Made by a program: the position numbers and the translations under genes. Source: Caulobacteraceae bacterium (lineage in GTDB: Bacteria; Pseudomonadota; Alphaproteobacteria; Caulobacterales; Caulobacteraceae). Taken from it: a DNA stretch of 47,743 bases. The stretch spans positions 1 through 47,743 of the forward strand of contig CANJLK010000023.1 of assembly GCA_947475465.1 (NCBI GenBank), given 5' to 3'. This document shows positions 17,104 through 24,731 of this stretch, piece by piece; within the stretch, counting starts at the first letter, position 1, and each line of letters opens with the position of its first letter. The notes below the pieces were generated by a model that searched no databases, had not been told where the DNA came from, and saw only the letters and a list, made by a program, of their open reading frames with translations.

Positions 17104-17880
17104 ATGCGCGCACGCTCCGACGCCGCCCTGGACCCGCTCGGCCTGCTCACGCCAAGAGAGCGAGAATGCCTGCGTCTGGTCGACCAACACCTGTCGTCTA
17201 AACAGATCGCCCGCGAACTGGGCATGTCGAAGACCTCGGTCGACACCTATTGCGACCGCGCCCGCCGCAAGCTCGGCGTCGACGACCGCTACAGCGCCGC
17301 CAAGATGCTGCGCCAGCTGGATATTAACCCTGTCCCGATCGGATCGGGACAGGACACGATCAGGACAGACACGACGCCCGCCCGCTGGCTCGATGAGCCG
17401 GCAACAGAAGGGGCGTCCGATGGGCGACTGGCAGAACTTCGACAATCGAGCGGTGATCGGCAGGGCCTTGCGGCTCCGTCGGGAGATCGACGATTTCGAG
17501 GCCCGCTGGCCGGACCCGGCCGCACGGGAGGAGAACCTCCCAGCCTTCTCATGGGCGCAACTGGAACGACAGCTCGTCGATCTGGCCGCGACCCCGGCGC
17601 AGGCGAAGATGGCCCGGCATATGGTTTCGGGCACTCGCAAGCTGGCGCCGTTCAAGCCCTCCGAGATGGTGCTGAGGGAAATCCTCTGCCTCACCTGGGT
17701 GCTCTTGGACGAGAATTTCAAATCCGAACCCGAAGAGGGGTCGGCCGAAATGACCTAAGGCCGCTTACGCGGCTGGGCGCCATTGTGGGCGTCGCCGTCA
17801 TCACCGCCCTGGCTTTCGGGGCGATGCTTTCGGGTCTCCACGAGCTTCAGAGCCTGGTCGCAAATTTTTCCCGGACCTGA
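17104..17880 (+). CDS. LuxR-type HTH regulator with C-terminal membrane segment
   Basis: A 258-codon frame. Residues ~12-75 are a LuxR/GerE HTH: LTPRERECLRLVDQHLSSKQ, IARELGMSKTSVDTYCDRAR, RKLGVDDRYSAAKML. No receiver domain is present. The last ~40 residues (RNDLRPLTRLGAIVGVAVIT, ALAFGAMLSGLHELQSLV) form one membrane helix, as in a class of alphaproteobacterial HTH proteins with a C-terminal anchor. The middle (residues ~100-215) is low-complexity Gly/Arg/Pro and looks like an out-of-frame translation: here the +1 frame carries the coding signal (next entry). The protein may be real end to end with an overlapping gene inside its linker, or only the ends may be original. A 25-bp palindrome lies just after the HTH codons. 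Confidence 0.65.
   Translation: MRARSDAALDPLGLLTPRERECLRLVDQHLSSKQIARELGMSKTSVDTYCDRARRKLGVDDRYSAAKMLRQLDINPVPIGSGQDTIRTDTTPARWLDEPATEGASDGRLAELRQSSGDRQGLAAPSGDRRFRGPLAGPGRTGGEPPSLLMGATGTTARRSGRDPGAGEDGPAYGFGHSQAGAVQALRDGAEGNPLPHLGALGREFQIRTRRGVGRNDLRPLTRLGAIVGVAVITALAFGAMLSGLHELQSLVANFSRT
17329..17353. promoter_or_regulatory. 25-bp perfect palindrome (operator-like or stem-loop)
   Basis: Arms cctgtcccgatc and gatcgggacagg (12 bp each) around one central base. It sits directly after the HTH-coding part of the LuxR-type gene and 67 bp before the ATG of the nested gene. No T-run follows, so it is a poor intrinsic terminator. Its symmetry suits a dimeric regulator. Function is inferred. Confidence 0.6.
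17420..17758 (+). CDS. Unrecognised 112-residue protein nested in another frame of the LuxR-type gene
   Basis: This frame lies entirely inside the LuxR-type gene, shifted by +1. It looks like a real protein: MGDWQNFDNRAVIGRALRLR and later APFKPSEMVLREILCLTWVL, with ordinary amino-acid balance. By my hand count about 80% of its codons end in G or C, against about 45% for the enclosing frame over the same stretch. AGAAGGGG lies about 8 bases before ATG 17420, a good ribosome-binding site; an in-frame ATG at 17393 would add nine residues. No domain recognised. Its stop TAA lies within the codons for the RNDLR segment preceding the membrane tail of the enclosing gene. Confidence 0.6.
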   Translation: MGDWQNFDNRAVIGRALRLRREIDDFEARWPDPAAREENLPAFSWAQLERQLVDLAATPAQAKMARHMVSGTRKLAPFKPSEMVLREILCLTWVLLDENFKSEPEEGSAEMT

Positions 17881-17951
17881 ACGGGACCGAAACCATAGCC
17901 CTTTAAATACTGACAGCGCGCAGCCCTCGAGGCGCGTGCAGGAGAGAACTC

Positions 17952-18311
17952 ATGCTCAAGCAACGCCGTATGGTCGCCGAACAAGTCGCCGGCGCCCTGT
18001 TCGAAGCCGAAGCCGCCATTGATGCCGCCCGGTCCAAGACCGCCGCCCTCACCGGCATGATGCCGGCCCTTCGCAAGGACGCCGGCGCCTCCGCCCTGAT
18101 CGGCCAGGACGCCGTGGAGCGCGCCAGCCAGGCGATCGCGGCCCTCGCCGACGCCCGCCGCGCCATCGTTGAGACCCACAAGGAACTCAGCATCGTGCAA
18201 GGCCAGATCGGCCTGGGCGCCGTGTCTGTCGGCGACGACGGCGCCAAGCTGTCGACCGTGACCGAAGATCGTCGCACTCAGCGCCTGCTGCGCCCGGTCC
18301 GCGCCGCCTGA
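17952..18311 (+). CDS. Unrecognised small helical protein, Caulobacterales-type orphan
   Basis: A 119-residue Ala-rich protein, predicted nearly all helix: QVAGALFEAEAAIDAARSKT and later AVERASQAIAALADARRAIV, ending in a polar tail. No signal peptide, membrane segment or known motif. I recall similar small proteins of unknown role from Caulobacter relatives but cannot name a family. GGAG nine bases before ATG 17952 gives a clear start, and an AT-rich block (ctttaaatac, 17901-17910) upstream could be a -10 region. It is followed by two strong hairpins, so it is probably its own short transcription unit. Confidence 0.75.
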   Translation: MLKQRRMVAEQVAGALFEAEAAIDAARSKTAALTGMMPALRKDAGASALIGQDAVERASQAIAALADARRAIVETHKELSIVQGQIGLGAVSVGDDGAKLSTVTEDRRTQRLLRPVRAA

Positions 18312-18316
18312 TCGGC

Positions 18317-18340
18317 GCCCGGCGGTTCCAACCGCCGGGC
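18317..18340 (+). terminator. GC stem-loop directly after the 119-residue orphan gene
   Basis: Perfect inverted repeat gcccggcggtt / aaccgccgggc (11-bp arms, 2-bp centre), six bases after the stop codon. The following bases are aaatctg, so there is no T-run. It acts with the second hairpin downstream or protects the transcript 3' end. Confidence 0.55.
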
Positions 18341-18352
18341 AAATCTGACACC

Positions 18353-18387
18353 TTGGCCCCGGGGATTATCCCCGGGGCCAATTGTTT
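18353..18387 (+). terminator. Rho-independent terminator
   Basis: Thirteen-base arms ttggccccgggga (18353-18365) and tccccggggccaa (18369-18381), loop tta, then ttgttt. This is a classic GC stem plus T-rich tail. It ends exactly where the next gene's ATG (18388) begins, which leaves no room for a leader in that gene. Confidence 0.8.
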
Positions 18388-18843
18388 ATGCCGGTTGTTC
18401 CGCACTGGGTCTGGGGCGGCGCTATCAGCCTGACCTGCGGCTTCGCCGCCTGGAAGGGCCGCGCGCCGGAGCGATGGGGCGCCCTGTTCTTCTATGGCGC
18501 ATGGCTCCTGACCATAGCCGTCTACAATCCCAAGGGGCTCGCCACCCAGTGGGCGATATTCGGCGTCGACACGGTGCTGCTGGCCCTGCTGACGGCGCTG
18601 GCGCTGCGCAGCGACCGCTTCTGGCCACTGTTCATGGCCGCCTTCCAGCTTCTGACGGTCCTCACCCACGTGGGCCGCGCCCTCGATAGCGGCCTTCCCT
18701 GGTGGGCCTATCATACGGCCCCGCAGATCTGGGGCTATCTGATGATCCTGAGCCTGCTGGTCGGGACCCTGAACACCTGGCGCGAGCGTCGTCAGTTCGC
18801 CGCCGCCGCGCCCATGGCCGATCCCGGCGCCACGCGGCGGTAG
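18388..18843 (+). CDS. Unrecognised four-helix membrane protein
   Basis: A 151-residue protein with about four hydrophobic helices: VWGGAISLTCGFAAW, WGALFFYGAWLLTIAVYN, FGVDTVLLALLTALALRS with WPLFMAAFQLLTVLTH, and APQIWGYLMILSLLVGTLNT. No known domain. ATG 18388 comes directly after a terminator with no Shine-Dalgarno sequence; a TTG at 18382 lies inside the terminator tail. Its final 52 bp overlap the 3' end of the convergent comM gene. Confidence 0.75.
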   Translation: MPVVPHWVWGGAISLTCGFAAWKGRAPERWGALFFYGAWLLTIAVYNPKGLATQWAIFGVDTVLLALLTALALRSDRFWPLFMAAFQLLTVLTHVGRALDSGLPWWAYHTAPQIWGYLMILSLLVGTLNTWRERRQFAAAAPMADPGATRR

Positions 18844-20333
18844 ATCAGCGCCTCGGCCAAATGGATGCGGCGAACGCCCGGGGCGCCCTCCAGATCAGCG
18901 ATGGTGCGGGCCAGCCGGATCGTGCGGGTCCAGCCCCGGGCCGTCAGCCCGCCCGCTTCGGCGGCGCGGCTGAGCAGGGCGCGGGCCGGCGCGTCGAGGT
19001 CGGCGATCTTCTCCAGCCAATCGCCGTCGGCGCGGGCATTAAGCGCCTGGGCGTGCTCGCCGCCATCGGCGGCCCGGCCCGCCGCCAGGGTCCGCGCCGC
19101 CAGGACGCGGGCGGCGGCCTCCGCCGTGCCTTCGGCCGGGGCCGGCAGGGCCAGGTCGGCGGCGGTGACCGGCGGAACCTCCACCTGCAGGTCGATGCGG
19201 TCCATCAGCGGGCCGGAGATGCGGCCCTGATAATCCGTCTGGCAGCGCGGCGCGCGTCCGCAGGCGCCGCGTCCGGCCCCGCCCAGGCCGCAGCGGCAGG
19301 GGTTCATGGCGGCCACCAGCTGCACCCGCGCCGGATAGCGGACGTGGGCGTTGGCGCGAGCCACCACAACCTCGCCGGTCTCCAATGGGCCGCGCAGGCT
19401 GTCCAGCGCCTGGGCCGAGAACTCCGGCAGCTCGTCCAGGAATAGCACCCCATTGTGCGCCAGGCTGACCTCGCCTGGCTTGGCCTTCAGCCCGCCGCCG
19501 GTGAGCGCCGCCATGCTGGCGGAGTGGTGCGGGTTGCGGAACGGCCGGGCTCTGGAAAGCTCACCCCTGGCGATGAGTCCGGCCACCGAGTGGATCATCG
19601 AGGTCTCGAGCAGCTCGGCCGGGGTCAGGGGCGGCAGGAGGCCCGGGAGGCGGGCGGCCATCATCGACTTGCCCGACCCGGGCGGCCCCACGAAGGCCAG
19701 GTTGTGGCCGCCGGCCGCGGCGATCTCCAGGGCGCGCTTGGCGTTCTCCTGTCCCTTGACCTCGCGCAGGTCCGGGACCCGTTCGCCGTCTCGCATCGGA
19801 CCCGGCCTTGGCGCCGACAGGACCTGAGTCCCGCGGAAGTGGTTCACCAGCGCGATCAGCGACGGGGCGGCCAGGATGCGCGTCTCCCCGGCCCAGGCGG
19901 CTTCCGGCCCCGAGGCCTCGGGACAGATCAACCCCAGGCCCATGGCGCCCGCCGCCACGGCGGCGGGCAGGACGCCGGCGACATTGGTGATCCGGCCATC
20001 AAGGGAAAGCTCGCCCACCGCCGCCCAGCCTTCCAGCGTATCGGGCAGGATCACGCCCATGCCGGCCATGATCGCCAACGCGATGGGCAGGTCGTAGTGG
20101 CTGCCTTCCTTCGGCAGGTCGGCGGGCGCGAGATTGGCGATGATCCGCTTCGACGGCAGCGATAGTCCAAGGCCGGAAAAGGCGGCGCGTACGCGCTCGC
20201 GGCTTTCCGAGATCGCCTTGTCGCCCATGCCCACCAGAAAGAACCTGGCCTCGCCGCTGGTGAACTGCACCTGGACGTCGACGCGGCGGGCTTCGACGCC
20301 CTGAAACGCCACCGTCACGACCCGCGCGGCCAT
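18792..20333 (-). CDS. comM: YifB/ComM family Mg-chelatase-like AAA+ ATPase
   Basis: A 513-residue protein. The N-terminal ~170 residues are the Lon-protease-like ChlI fold (ARRVDVQVQFTSGEARFFLV, PADLPKEGSHYDLPIALAIM). The AAA+ domain has Walker A in FVGPPGSGKSMMAARLPGLL (~215-225) and Walker B in GVLFLDELPEFS. A Cys-rich MNPCRCGLGG segment follows and then a C-terminal domain with RGWTRTIRLARTIADL. ComM is a helicase that promotes branch migration in natural transformation; in non-competent bacteria its role is less clear. A LexA box and a DnaA box precede the gene, suggesting DNA-damage control. The 3' end overlaps the convergent membrane-protein gene. Confidence 0.92.
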   Translation of the reverse strand: MAARVVTVAFQGVEARRVDVQVQFTSGEARFFLVGMGDKAISESRERVRAAFSGLGLSLPSKRIIANLAPADLPKEGSHYDLPIALAIMAGMGVILPDTLEGWAAVGELSLDGRITNVAGVLPAAVAAGAMGLGLICPEASGPEAAWAGETRILAAPSLIALVNHFRGTQVLSAPRPGPMRDGERVPDLREVKGQENAKRALEIAAAGGHNLAFVGPPGSGKSMMAARLPGLLPPLTPAELLETSMIHSVAGLIARGELSRARPFRNPHHSASMAALTGGGLKAKPGEVSLAHNGVLFLDELPEFSAQALDSLRGPLETGEVVVARANAHVRYPARVQLVAAMNPCRCGLGGAGRGACGRAPRCQTDYQGRISGPLMDRIDLQVEVPPVTAADLALPAPAEGTAEAAARVLAARTLAAGRAADGGEHAQALNARADGDWLEKIADLDAPARALLSRAAEAGGLTARGWTRTIRLARTIADLEGAPGVRRIHLAEALIYRRVAPGSAMGAAAAN

Positions 20334-20360
20334 GCCTAACCCCTTGTGATCTAAGCTAAG

Positions 20361-20369
20361 TTATCCACA
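20361..20369 (+). promoter_or_regulatory. Perfect DnaA-box sequence upstream of comM
   Basis: TTATCCACA, an exact match to the consensus DnaA box, 28 bp upstream of the comM ATG. It is a single nine-base match, so chance is possible, but it lies in a control region and DnaA acts as a transcription regulator in Caulobacter. Confidence 0.4.
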
Positions 20370-20398
20370 AGCCGAGCACGCCTAGCGGCCCAGATCAA

Positions 20399-20413
20399 GA
20401 ACAAAAATAGAAC
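20399..20413 (-). promoter_or_regulatory. LexA (SOS) box of the alphaproteobacterial type
   Basis: On the minus strand GTTC-TATTTTT-GTTC, an exact GTTC-N7-GTTC alphaproteobacterial SOS box, 65-80 bp upstream of comM. The second half (TTGTTC) followed 12 bases later by GCTAGG could be the promoter, in which case LexA would cover the -35 box. From memory, comM belongs to the LexA regulon in several alphaproteobacteria. Confidence 0.75.
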
Positions 20414-20468
20414 CTAGGGAGAGGATGAGACGTTTCCGTGACTTCCGGGTGCGTCTTCGGGCTTCAAG

Positions 20469-21416
20469 CTAGACCGTGGCGCGAAGGGTTTCAATCCGTT
20501 CCCAGAGCAGGTCGGCCGCGTCGATTCCGGTGAAGGCCTTGAGGGCGACCGCGCCGGTGGGCGAGGTGACGTTGATCTCCGTCAGGTGCTCGCCGATCAC
20601 GTCGATGCCGACGAACAGCAGGCCGCGCCGCTTCAGTTCCGGCCCGATGGTGGCGCAAATTTCCAGGTCGCGGGCGGTCAGTTCGACGGCCTCGGCCCGG
20701 CCGCCGACCGCCAGGTTGGAACGGATCTGGCCGGTCTTGGGCACCCGGTTGATGGCCCCCACGGCCTGGCCGTCGATCAGGAGGATGCGCTTGTCGCCCT
20801 TGGTCACCGAGGGCAGGAACTTCTGCACGATCACCGGCTCGCGGCTAAGCTCCGCGTGGATCTCCAGCAGGGCGTCGAGGTTCGGATCGTCGGCCAGGTG
20901 GCGGGTGACGCCCGAGCCGCCGCGGCCGTTCAGGGGCTTCAGCACCACGTCGCCGTGGCGGGCGCGGAACTCGGCGATGGCCTCGCGGTCACAGGTGATC
21001 AGGGTCGGCGGCTGCAGGCCGGGGAAGTCGGTGACGAACAGCTTTTCCGGCGCGTTGCGCACCTCCACGGGGTTGTTCACCACCAGGGTCGCAGGGTGGA
21101 CCTTCTCCAGGAAGAAGGTCGAGTCGATGTAGTGCATGTCGAAGGGCGGATCCTGCCTGAGCAGGATGACATCGAATTCCGTCAGCTCGACGCGGCGGTA
21201 TTCACCCAGTCGGGCATGGTCGCCCTTGATCCGGGCCACCGAGACATCGCGGCCGCGCGCGAACACCCGGCCCTCGTCCATGGCCAGGGTGTCAGTGGTG
21301 TAGACGAACAGGCTGTGGCCGCGGGCCTGGGCCATCTCCATCATCAGGAAGGTCGTATCGCCCTCGATGTTGATCCCCTCGATGGGATCCATCTGCACCG
21401 CGACCTTCAAAGACAT
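20469..21416 (-). CDS. gshB: Glutathione synthetase
   Basis: ATP-grasp enzyme joining gamma-glutamylcysteine and glycine to make glutathione in the cytoplasm. 315 residues, normal for bacterial GshB. N-terminal domain: [34 protein letters not shown]-grasp domain: [16 protein letters not shown] (near residue 160), [37 protein letters not shown] and the metal-binding VTSPTGA near the end. It is separated by 54 bp from the sirB1-like gene upstream on the same strand; the grouping gshB/sirB1/yraN/rsmI recurs in alphaproteobacteria. Confidence 0.96.
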   Translation of the reverse strand: MSLKVAVQMDPIEGINIEGDTTFLMMEMAQARGHSLFVYTTDTLAMDEGRVFARGRDVSVARIKGDHARLGEYRRVELTEFDVILLRQDPPFDMHYIDSTFFLEKVHPATLVVNNPVEVRNAPEKLFVTDFPGLQPPTLITCDREAIAEFRARHGDVVLKPLNGRGGSGVTRHLADDPNLDALLEIHAELSREPVIVQKFLPSVTKGDKRILLIDGQAVGAINRVPKTGQIRSNLAVGGRAEAVELTARDLEICATIGPELKRRGLLFVGIDVIGEHLTEINVTSPTGAVALKAFTGIDAADLLWERIETLRATV

Positions 21417-21470
21417 GGAGAGCTCCCGACTGCGTCAGCCACGGGACATAGGCCGTGCGCCGCGACGACG

Positions 21471-22286
21471 CTAGTTCAGCCGCAGCCTGACCCGCTCCCT
21501 CTGCGCCCGCGCGGCCAGCGCCACGCCGCCGTCCAGTTCGGTGGCGCGGGCCAGCGCCACCAGGGCCCCGGCCAGCGCGCCCTGGCCCTCGCGGGCGGCG
21601 GCGACGTCCAGCCAGGGCCGGTGGTCGACCGGGTCGAGCAGGGCGCGGCGGAGCGCGGCGCGCTCGGCGCGGGCATAGTCGCGCGCATGGCTGGCGCGGG
21701 CGAAGATGGTGTTCTGCAAGCGCACCAGAACGGCGCGGTCGCTGACGGGGGCCATCAGCCGGTCCAGCCGGTCGGCGACATTGGGGGTGAGGCCGGCATG
21801 CAGGGCCCGACGGGTCAGTTCGGACGGCAGCACCACCCGGCCCTCGGAGAACGGATCGAGGGCCAGGGGCCCCTCCTCGGTCTCGATGCGCAGCAGGAAG
21901 TGGCCAGGGAAGTCGACGCCCTGGACGGTGAGGCCGCATTTGCGCGCGGCATGAAGGTAGAGGACCCCAAGCGCCACCGCCAGGCCGCGCCGCCGCTCGC
22001 AGACCGCCAGGATGTCGGCGTTTTCCGGGTCCTCGTGGGTGAACAGGTCGCCGCCCAGCCGCAGGTCGCCGGCCATGGCCTCGGCCAGGGCTTCTTCGGC
22101 GCTTTCGCGCTTCAGCCGATGCGACAGGTGGTCGACCGCCGACTGGCCCAGGTCGCGGGCCGTCTGCGGATCGCGGCTGGGATCCTCATGGATGGCGCAG
22201 GCGATCGCGGCCTCAAGGAGCGGGAAATCCCCGTCTCCCGCCTGGCCTGCCTCAAGCAGGATCGTCTCGGCGTCCTCGCGCCCCAT
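21471..22286 (-). CDS. SirB1 family protein (transglutaminase-like fold plus TPR tail)
   Basis: A 271-residue protein. The central Transglut_core2 domain includes ILAVCERRRGLAVALGVLYL, KCGLTVQGVDFPGHFLLRIE and LALDPFSEGRVVL. The C-terminal ~90 residues are TPR-like helices (NTIFARASHARDYARAERAA, WLDVAAAREGQGALAGALVA). Despite the name, a true transglutaminase or regulatory activity is not established for this group. It ends 54 bp before gshB and begins 10 bp after the yraN stop, consistent with an operon. Confidence 0.87.
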   Translation of the reverse strand: MGREDAETILLEAGQAGDGDFPLLEAAIACAIHEDPSRDPQTARDLGQSAVDHLSHRLKRESAEEALAEAMAGDLRLGGDLFTHEDPENADILAVCERRRGLAVALGVLYLHAARKCGLTVQGVDFPGHFLLRIETEEGPLALDPFSEGRVVLPSELTRRALHAGLTPNVADRLDRLMAPVSDRAVLVRLQNTIFARASHARDYARAERAALRRALLDPVDHRPWLDVAAAREGQGALAGALVALARATELDGGVALAARAQRERVRLRLN

Positions 22287-22296
22287 CGGTTCGTCC

Positions 22297-22671
22297 TCAG
22301 CCGCCCTTCCAGGCGTCGGGAATATGCCTCGGGAGCTTGCCGGGCGCGAGGGCGATCAGGTCGAGGCGCACCGCCACGCCGGCCAGGGCCGGCCGGCCGG
22401 CCGCGATCGCGGCGCCGGCGCGGCGCAGACGCTCGCGCTGGTCGAAGGTGACGGTCTCCAGGGCGGTCAGCAGGCTGGTGCGGCGCTTGACCTCCACCAC
22501 CGCCAGTATGCGGCCGCGCAGGGCCAGGAGATCGATCTCGGCCTGGGGCGTCCTCAGCCGGAACCCCAGGATGCGGTAGCCCTTGGCCAGCAGCCACAAG
22601 GCCGCCAGCACCTCCCCGCGCCGACCGGAGAGCCGGGCCTGGGCGCCGCGCGCGGAACGGACGCTAGCCAC
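22297..22671 (-). CDS. yraN: YraN family endonuclease-fold protein (UPF0102)
   Basis: A 124-residue protein with the PD-(D/E)XK-like core of the family: GEVLAALWLLAKGYRILGFR, then TPQAEIDLLALRGRILAVVE, VKRRTS. The E-I-D and E-V-K residues fit the expected metal and catalytic positions. Nuclease activity is inferred from fold. The start overlaps the stop of rsmI by 8 bp, the usual rsmI-yraN pairing. Confidence 0.9.
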   Translation of the reverse strand: MASVRSARGAQARLSGRRGEVLAALWLLAKGYRILGFRLRTPQAEIDLLALRGRILAVVEVKRRTSLLTALETVTFDQRERLRRAGAAIAAGRPALAGVAVRLDLIALAPGKLPRHIPDAWKGG

Positions 22672-23539
22672 GGGCCTGCCTCAGCTCCATGGCCCGCCTG
22701 TAGAGGTCGCGGCGGTTGAGCCCCAGCGCGCGGGCGACCTCGGCGGCGGCGTCCGCAGGCTTCAGCCGGGTGAGGGCGTCGGCGAGCGCGGCGTCGGCGT
22801 CGGCGGCGGTGGCCTGCGCCTCATGGCCGGGGCCGACCAGAATGACGATCTCGCCCTTCGGCGCATCGAGCTTCGGATCGGCGGCCAGGACGGCGAGCGG
22901 CCCCCGGTAGAGGGTCTCGTAGAGCTTGGTCAGTTCGCGGGCGACCACGGCCTCGCGCTCGCCCAGCACAGCAGCCATGTCGGCCAGGCTGGCGGCCAGG
23001 CGCGAGCCGCCTTCGAAGAACACCAGGGTGGCCCGGATCGGGGCCAGTTCCGCCAGGAAACTGCGCCGCGCGGCGGTCTTGGAGGGGGGAAAGCCGGCAA
23101 ACAGGAACCGGTCGGTGGGCAGGCCGGCGGCCGAGAGCCCAGCCAGCAGGGCCGATGGGCCCGGGATCGGGAACACCGGATGGCCCTCGGCGGCGGCCTC
23201 TTTCACCAACCGGAAGCCGGGATCGGAGACCAGGGGCGTGCCGGCGTCCGAGACCAGCGCCACCCGCTTGCCCAGCGACAGGGCGGCCAACGCCAGCGGC
23301 CTGGTGCGCTCGGCCCCGTGCTCGTCGTAGCGCTCGAGCTTGGCCGCCTTCAGCCCATAGGCGGCCAGCAGCTTGCCGGCCACGCGGGTGTCTTCCGCCA
23401 GGATCAGGTCCGCGGCGGCCAGCACGTCGAGGGCGCGAAGCGTGATGTCACGCAGGTTGCCGATGGGCGTGGCCACCACATAGAGCCCCGGCGCCAAGGG
23501 GGCGTCGCTCAGCGCGGGCGGGGGCAGGTTGAGGGCCAT
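22664..23539 (-). CDS. rsmI: 16S rRNA (cytidine-1402-2'-O)-methyltransferase RsmI
   Basis: SAM-dependent methyltransferase that modifies the ribose of C1402 in the decoding centre of 16S rRNA. 291 residues. Tetrapyrrole-methylase-fold motifs in order: YVVATPIGNLRDITLRALDV, LILAEDTRVAGKLL, ALVSDAGTPLVSDPGFRLV, FPIPGPSALLAGLSAAGLPT, FLFAGFPP and VARELTKLYETLYRG. The C-terminal extension (LTRLKPADAAAEVARALGLN, RRDLYRRAMEL) is the family's helical RsmI tail. It overlaps the start of yraN by 8 bp. Confidence 0.95.
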   Translation of the reverse strand: MALNLPPPALSDAPLAPGLYVVATPIGNLRDITLRALDVLAAADLILAEDTRVAGKLLAAYGLKAAKLERYDEHGAERTRPLALAALSLGKRVALVSDAGTPLVSDPGFRLVKEAAAEGHPVFPIPGPSALLAGLSAAGLPTDRFLFAGFPPSKTAARRSFLAELAPIRATLVFFEGGSRLAASLADMAAVLGEREAVVARELTKLYETLYRGPLAVLAADPKLDAPKGEIVILVGPGHEAQATAADADAALADALTRLKPADAAAEVARALGLNRRDLYRRAMELRQARG

Positions 23540-23591
23540 GGCGGAGGGTTCGCCGCGATTGGAGCGGAAGGCAAGGGCGGAAGACTTGCCT

Positions 23592-24731
23592 TCAGATAGC
23601 CAGGTCTCGCGTCAGGCGGTCCAGGACGAGGCGACCGGCCGGTGTCGGGCGCAAGCGGTCGGCGTCGTCGTGCAGGAGGCCCAGGGCCACCCGGTCGGCG
23701 ATCTTCCGCGGGTCTATGGCCAGGGCGGCGACGTCGGCCAGCGGCACGCCCTCGGCGATGCGAAGGCCGCTGAGCAGCCGCTCCTGGGCGGCTTCGCCAG
23801 CCGTGAGCGCCTCGGGGGCGGCGAAGCCCACGCCCGCGGCCTGCACTTGGGCGATATAGTCGGCGGGCCTTGCGGCTGCGTGGGTGGCGTGGCGCACGCC
23901 ATCGATTGTGATCCGCCCGTGCGCGCCGGGCCCCGCGCCGACATAGTCCAGGCCACGCCAGTAAACGAGGTTGTGGCGCGAGCGGGCGGCCTCGCCCCGG
24001 GCGTGGTTGGACACCTCGTAGGCGTCGAACCCGGCGGCCTCCAGCGCCGCCTGGGTCGTGTCGAACAGCTCAGCGCCGGTGTCTGCGTCCGGCGGAACGA
24101 GAACCCCGCGCCCCACCGCCCGGTCGAAGGCGGTGCCGGCCTCGATGGTCAGCTGGTAGGGCGAGACGTGTTCCGCGCCCAGGCCGATGGCCCGCGTGAG
24201 CTCCTCACGCCAGGCGGCCGGAGTCTGTCCGGGCCGGGCGTAGATCATGTCGATCGACAGGCGCGGGAAGGCGCGCGCAGCCGCTTCAGTCGCCCGGATT
24301 GCCGTGGCCGCGTCGTGGTTGCGCCCCAGGAAGGCCAGGGCCTCGTCCTGAAGCGACTGCAGCCCCAGAGACAGGCGGTTGACCCCGGCGTCGGCGAAAC
24401 CCGCGAAGCGGGCGGCCTCGGCGTCGGTCGGATTGGCCTCCAGGGAAACCTCCAGGTCGGGGGCCGGCGTCCACAGGCGCTTGGCGGTCTCGACGATGGC
24501 CGCCGCCCAGGCCGGATCCATCAGCGAGGGCGTCCCGCCGCCGAAGAAGATCGAGGTGAGGAGGCGCGGCCCCGTCAGCGCCGCCTGGGCCGTCAGGTCG
24601 GCGACAATAGCCTTGGCGAGCGCCGCCGGCTCGGGGCTGGCGGCCCTGGCCTTGAAGACGTTGAAATCGCAGTAGGGGCAGATGCGCGCGCAATAGGGCC
24701 AGTGGACATAGACGCCCAGCGGCGAGGTCAA
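23592..24731 (-). CDS. hemW: Radical SAM heme chaperone HemW
   Basis: A 379-residue protein of the HemN/HemW superfamily. The [4Fe-4S] Cys cluster is CARICPYC at residues 14-21 in the HemW-type [32 protein letters not shown] and [20 protein letters not shown] follow, and the C-terminal HemN_C domain includes [18 protein letters not shown]. HemW is thought to insert heme, for example into respiratory oxidases, rather than oxidise coproporphyrinogen. The start is TTG 24731, and this TTGA overlaps the TGA stop of rdgB, indicating translational coupling. Confidence 0.9.
   Translation of the reverse strand: MTSPLGVYVHWPYCARICPYCDFNVFKARAASPEPAALAKAIVADLTAQAALTGPRLLTSIFFGGGTPSLMDPAWAAAIVETAKRLWTPAPDLEVSLEANPTDAEAARFAGFADAGVNRLSLGLQSLQDEALAFLGRNHDAATAIRATEAAARAFPRLSIDMIYARPGQTPAAWREELTRAIGLGAEHVSPYQLTIEAGTAFDRAVGRGVLVPPDADTGAELFDTTQAALEAAGFDAYEVSNHARGEAARSRHNLVYWRGLDYVGAGPGAHGRITIDGVRHATHAAARPADYIAQVQAAGVGFAAPEALTAGEAAQERLLSGLRIAEGVPLADVAALAIDPRKIADRVALGLLHDDADRLRPTPAGRLVLDRLTRDLAI

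Noticed and set aside
16620..18843. A defence island or toxin-antitoxin pair in the small-gene patch
   Set aside because: The XRE and LuxR-type genes are divergent and neither neighbour shows a toxin fold, nuclease motif or the paired spacing of known toxin-antitoxin operons.
20361..20369. Replication origin suggested by a DnaA box
   Set aside because: Only one box, no AT-rich unwinding region or box cluster; better treated as a regulatory candidate.
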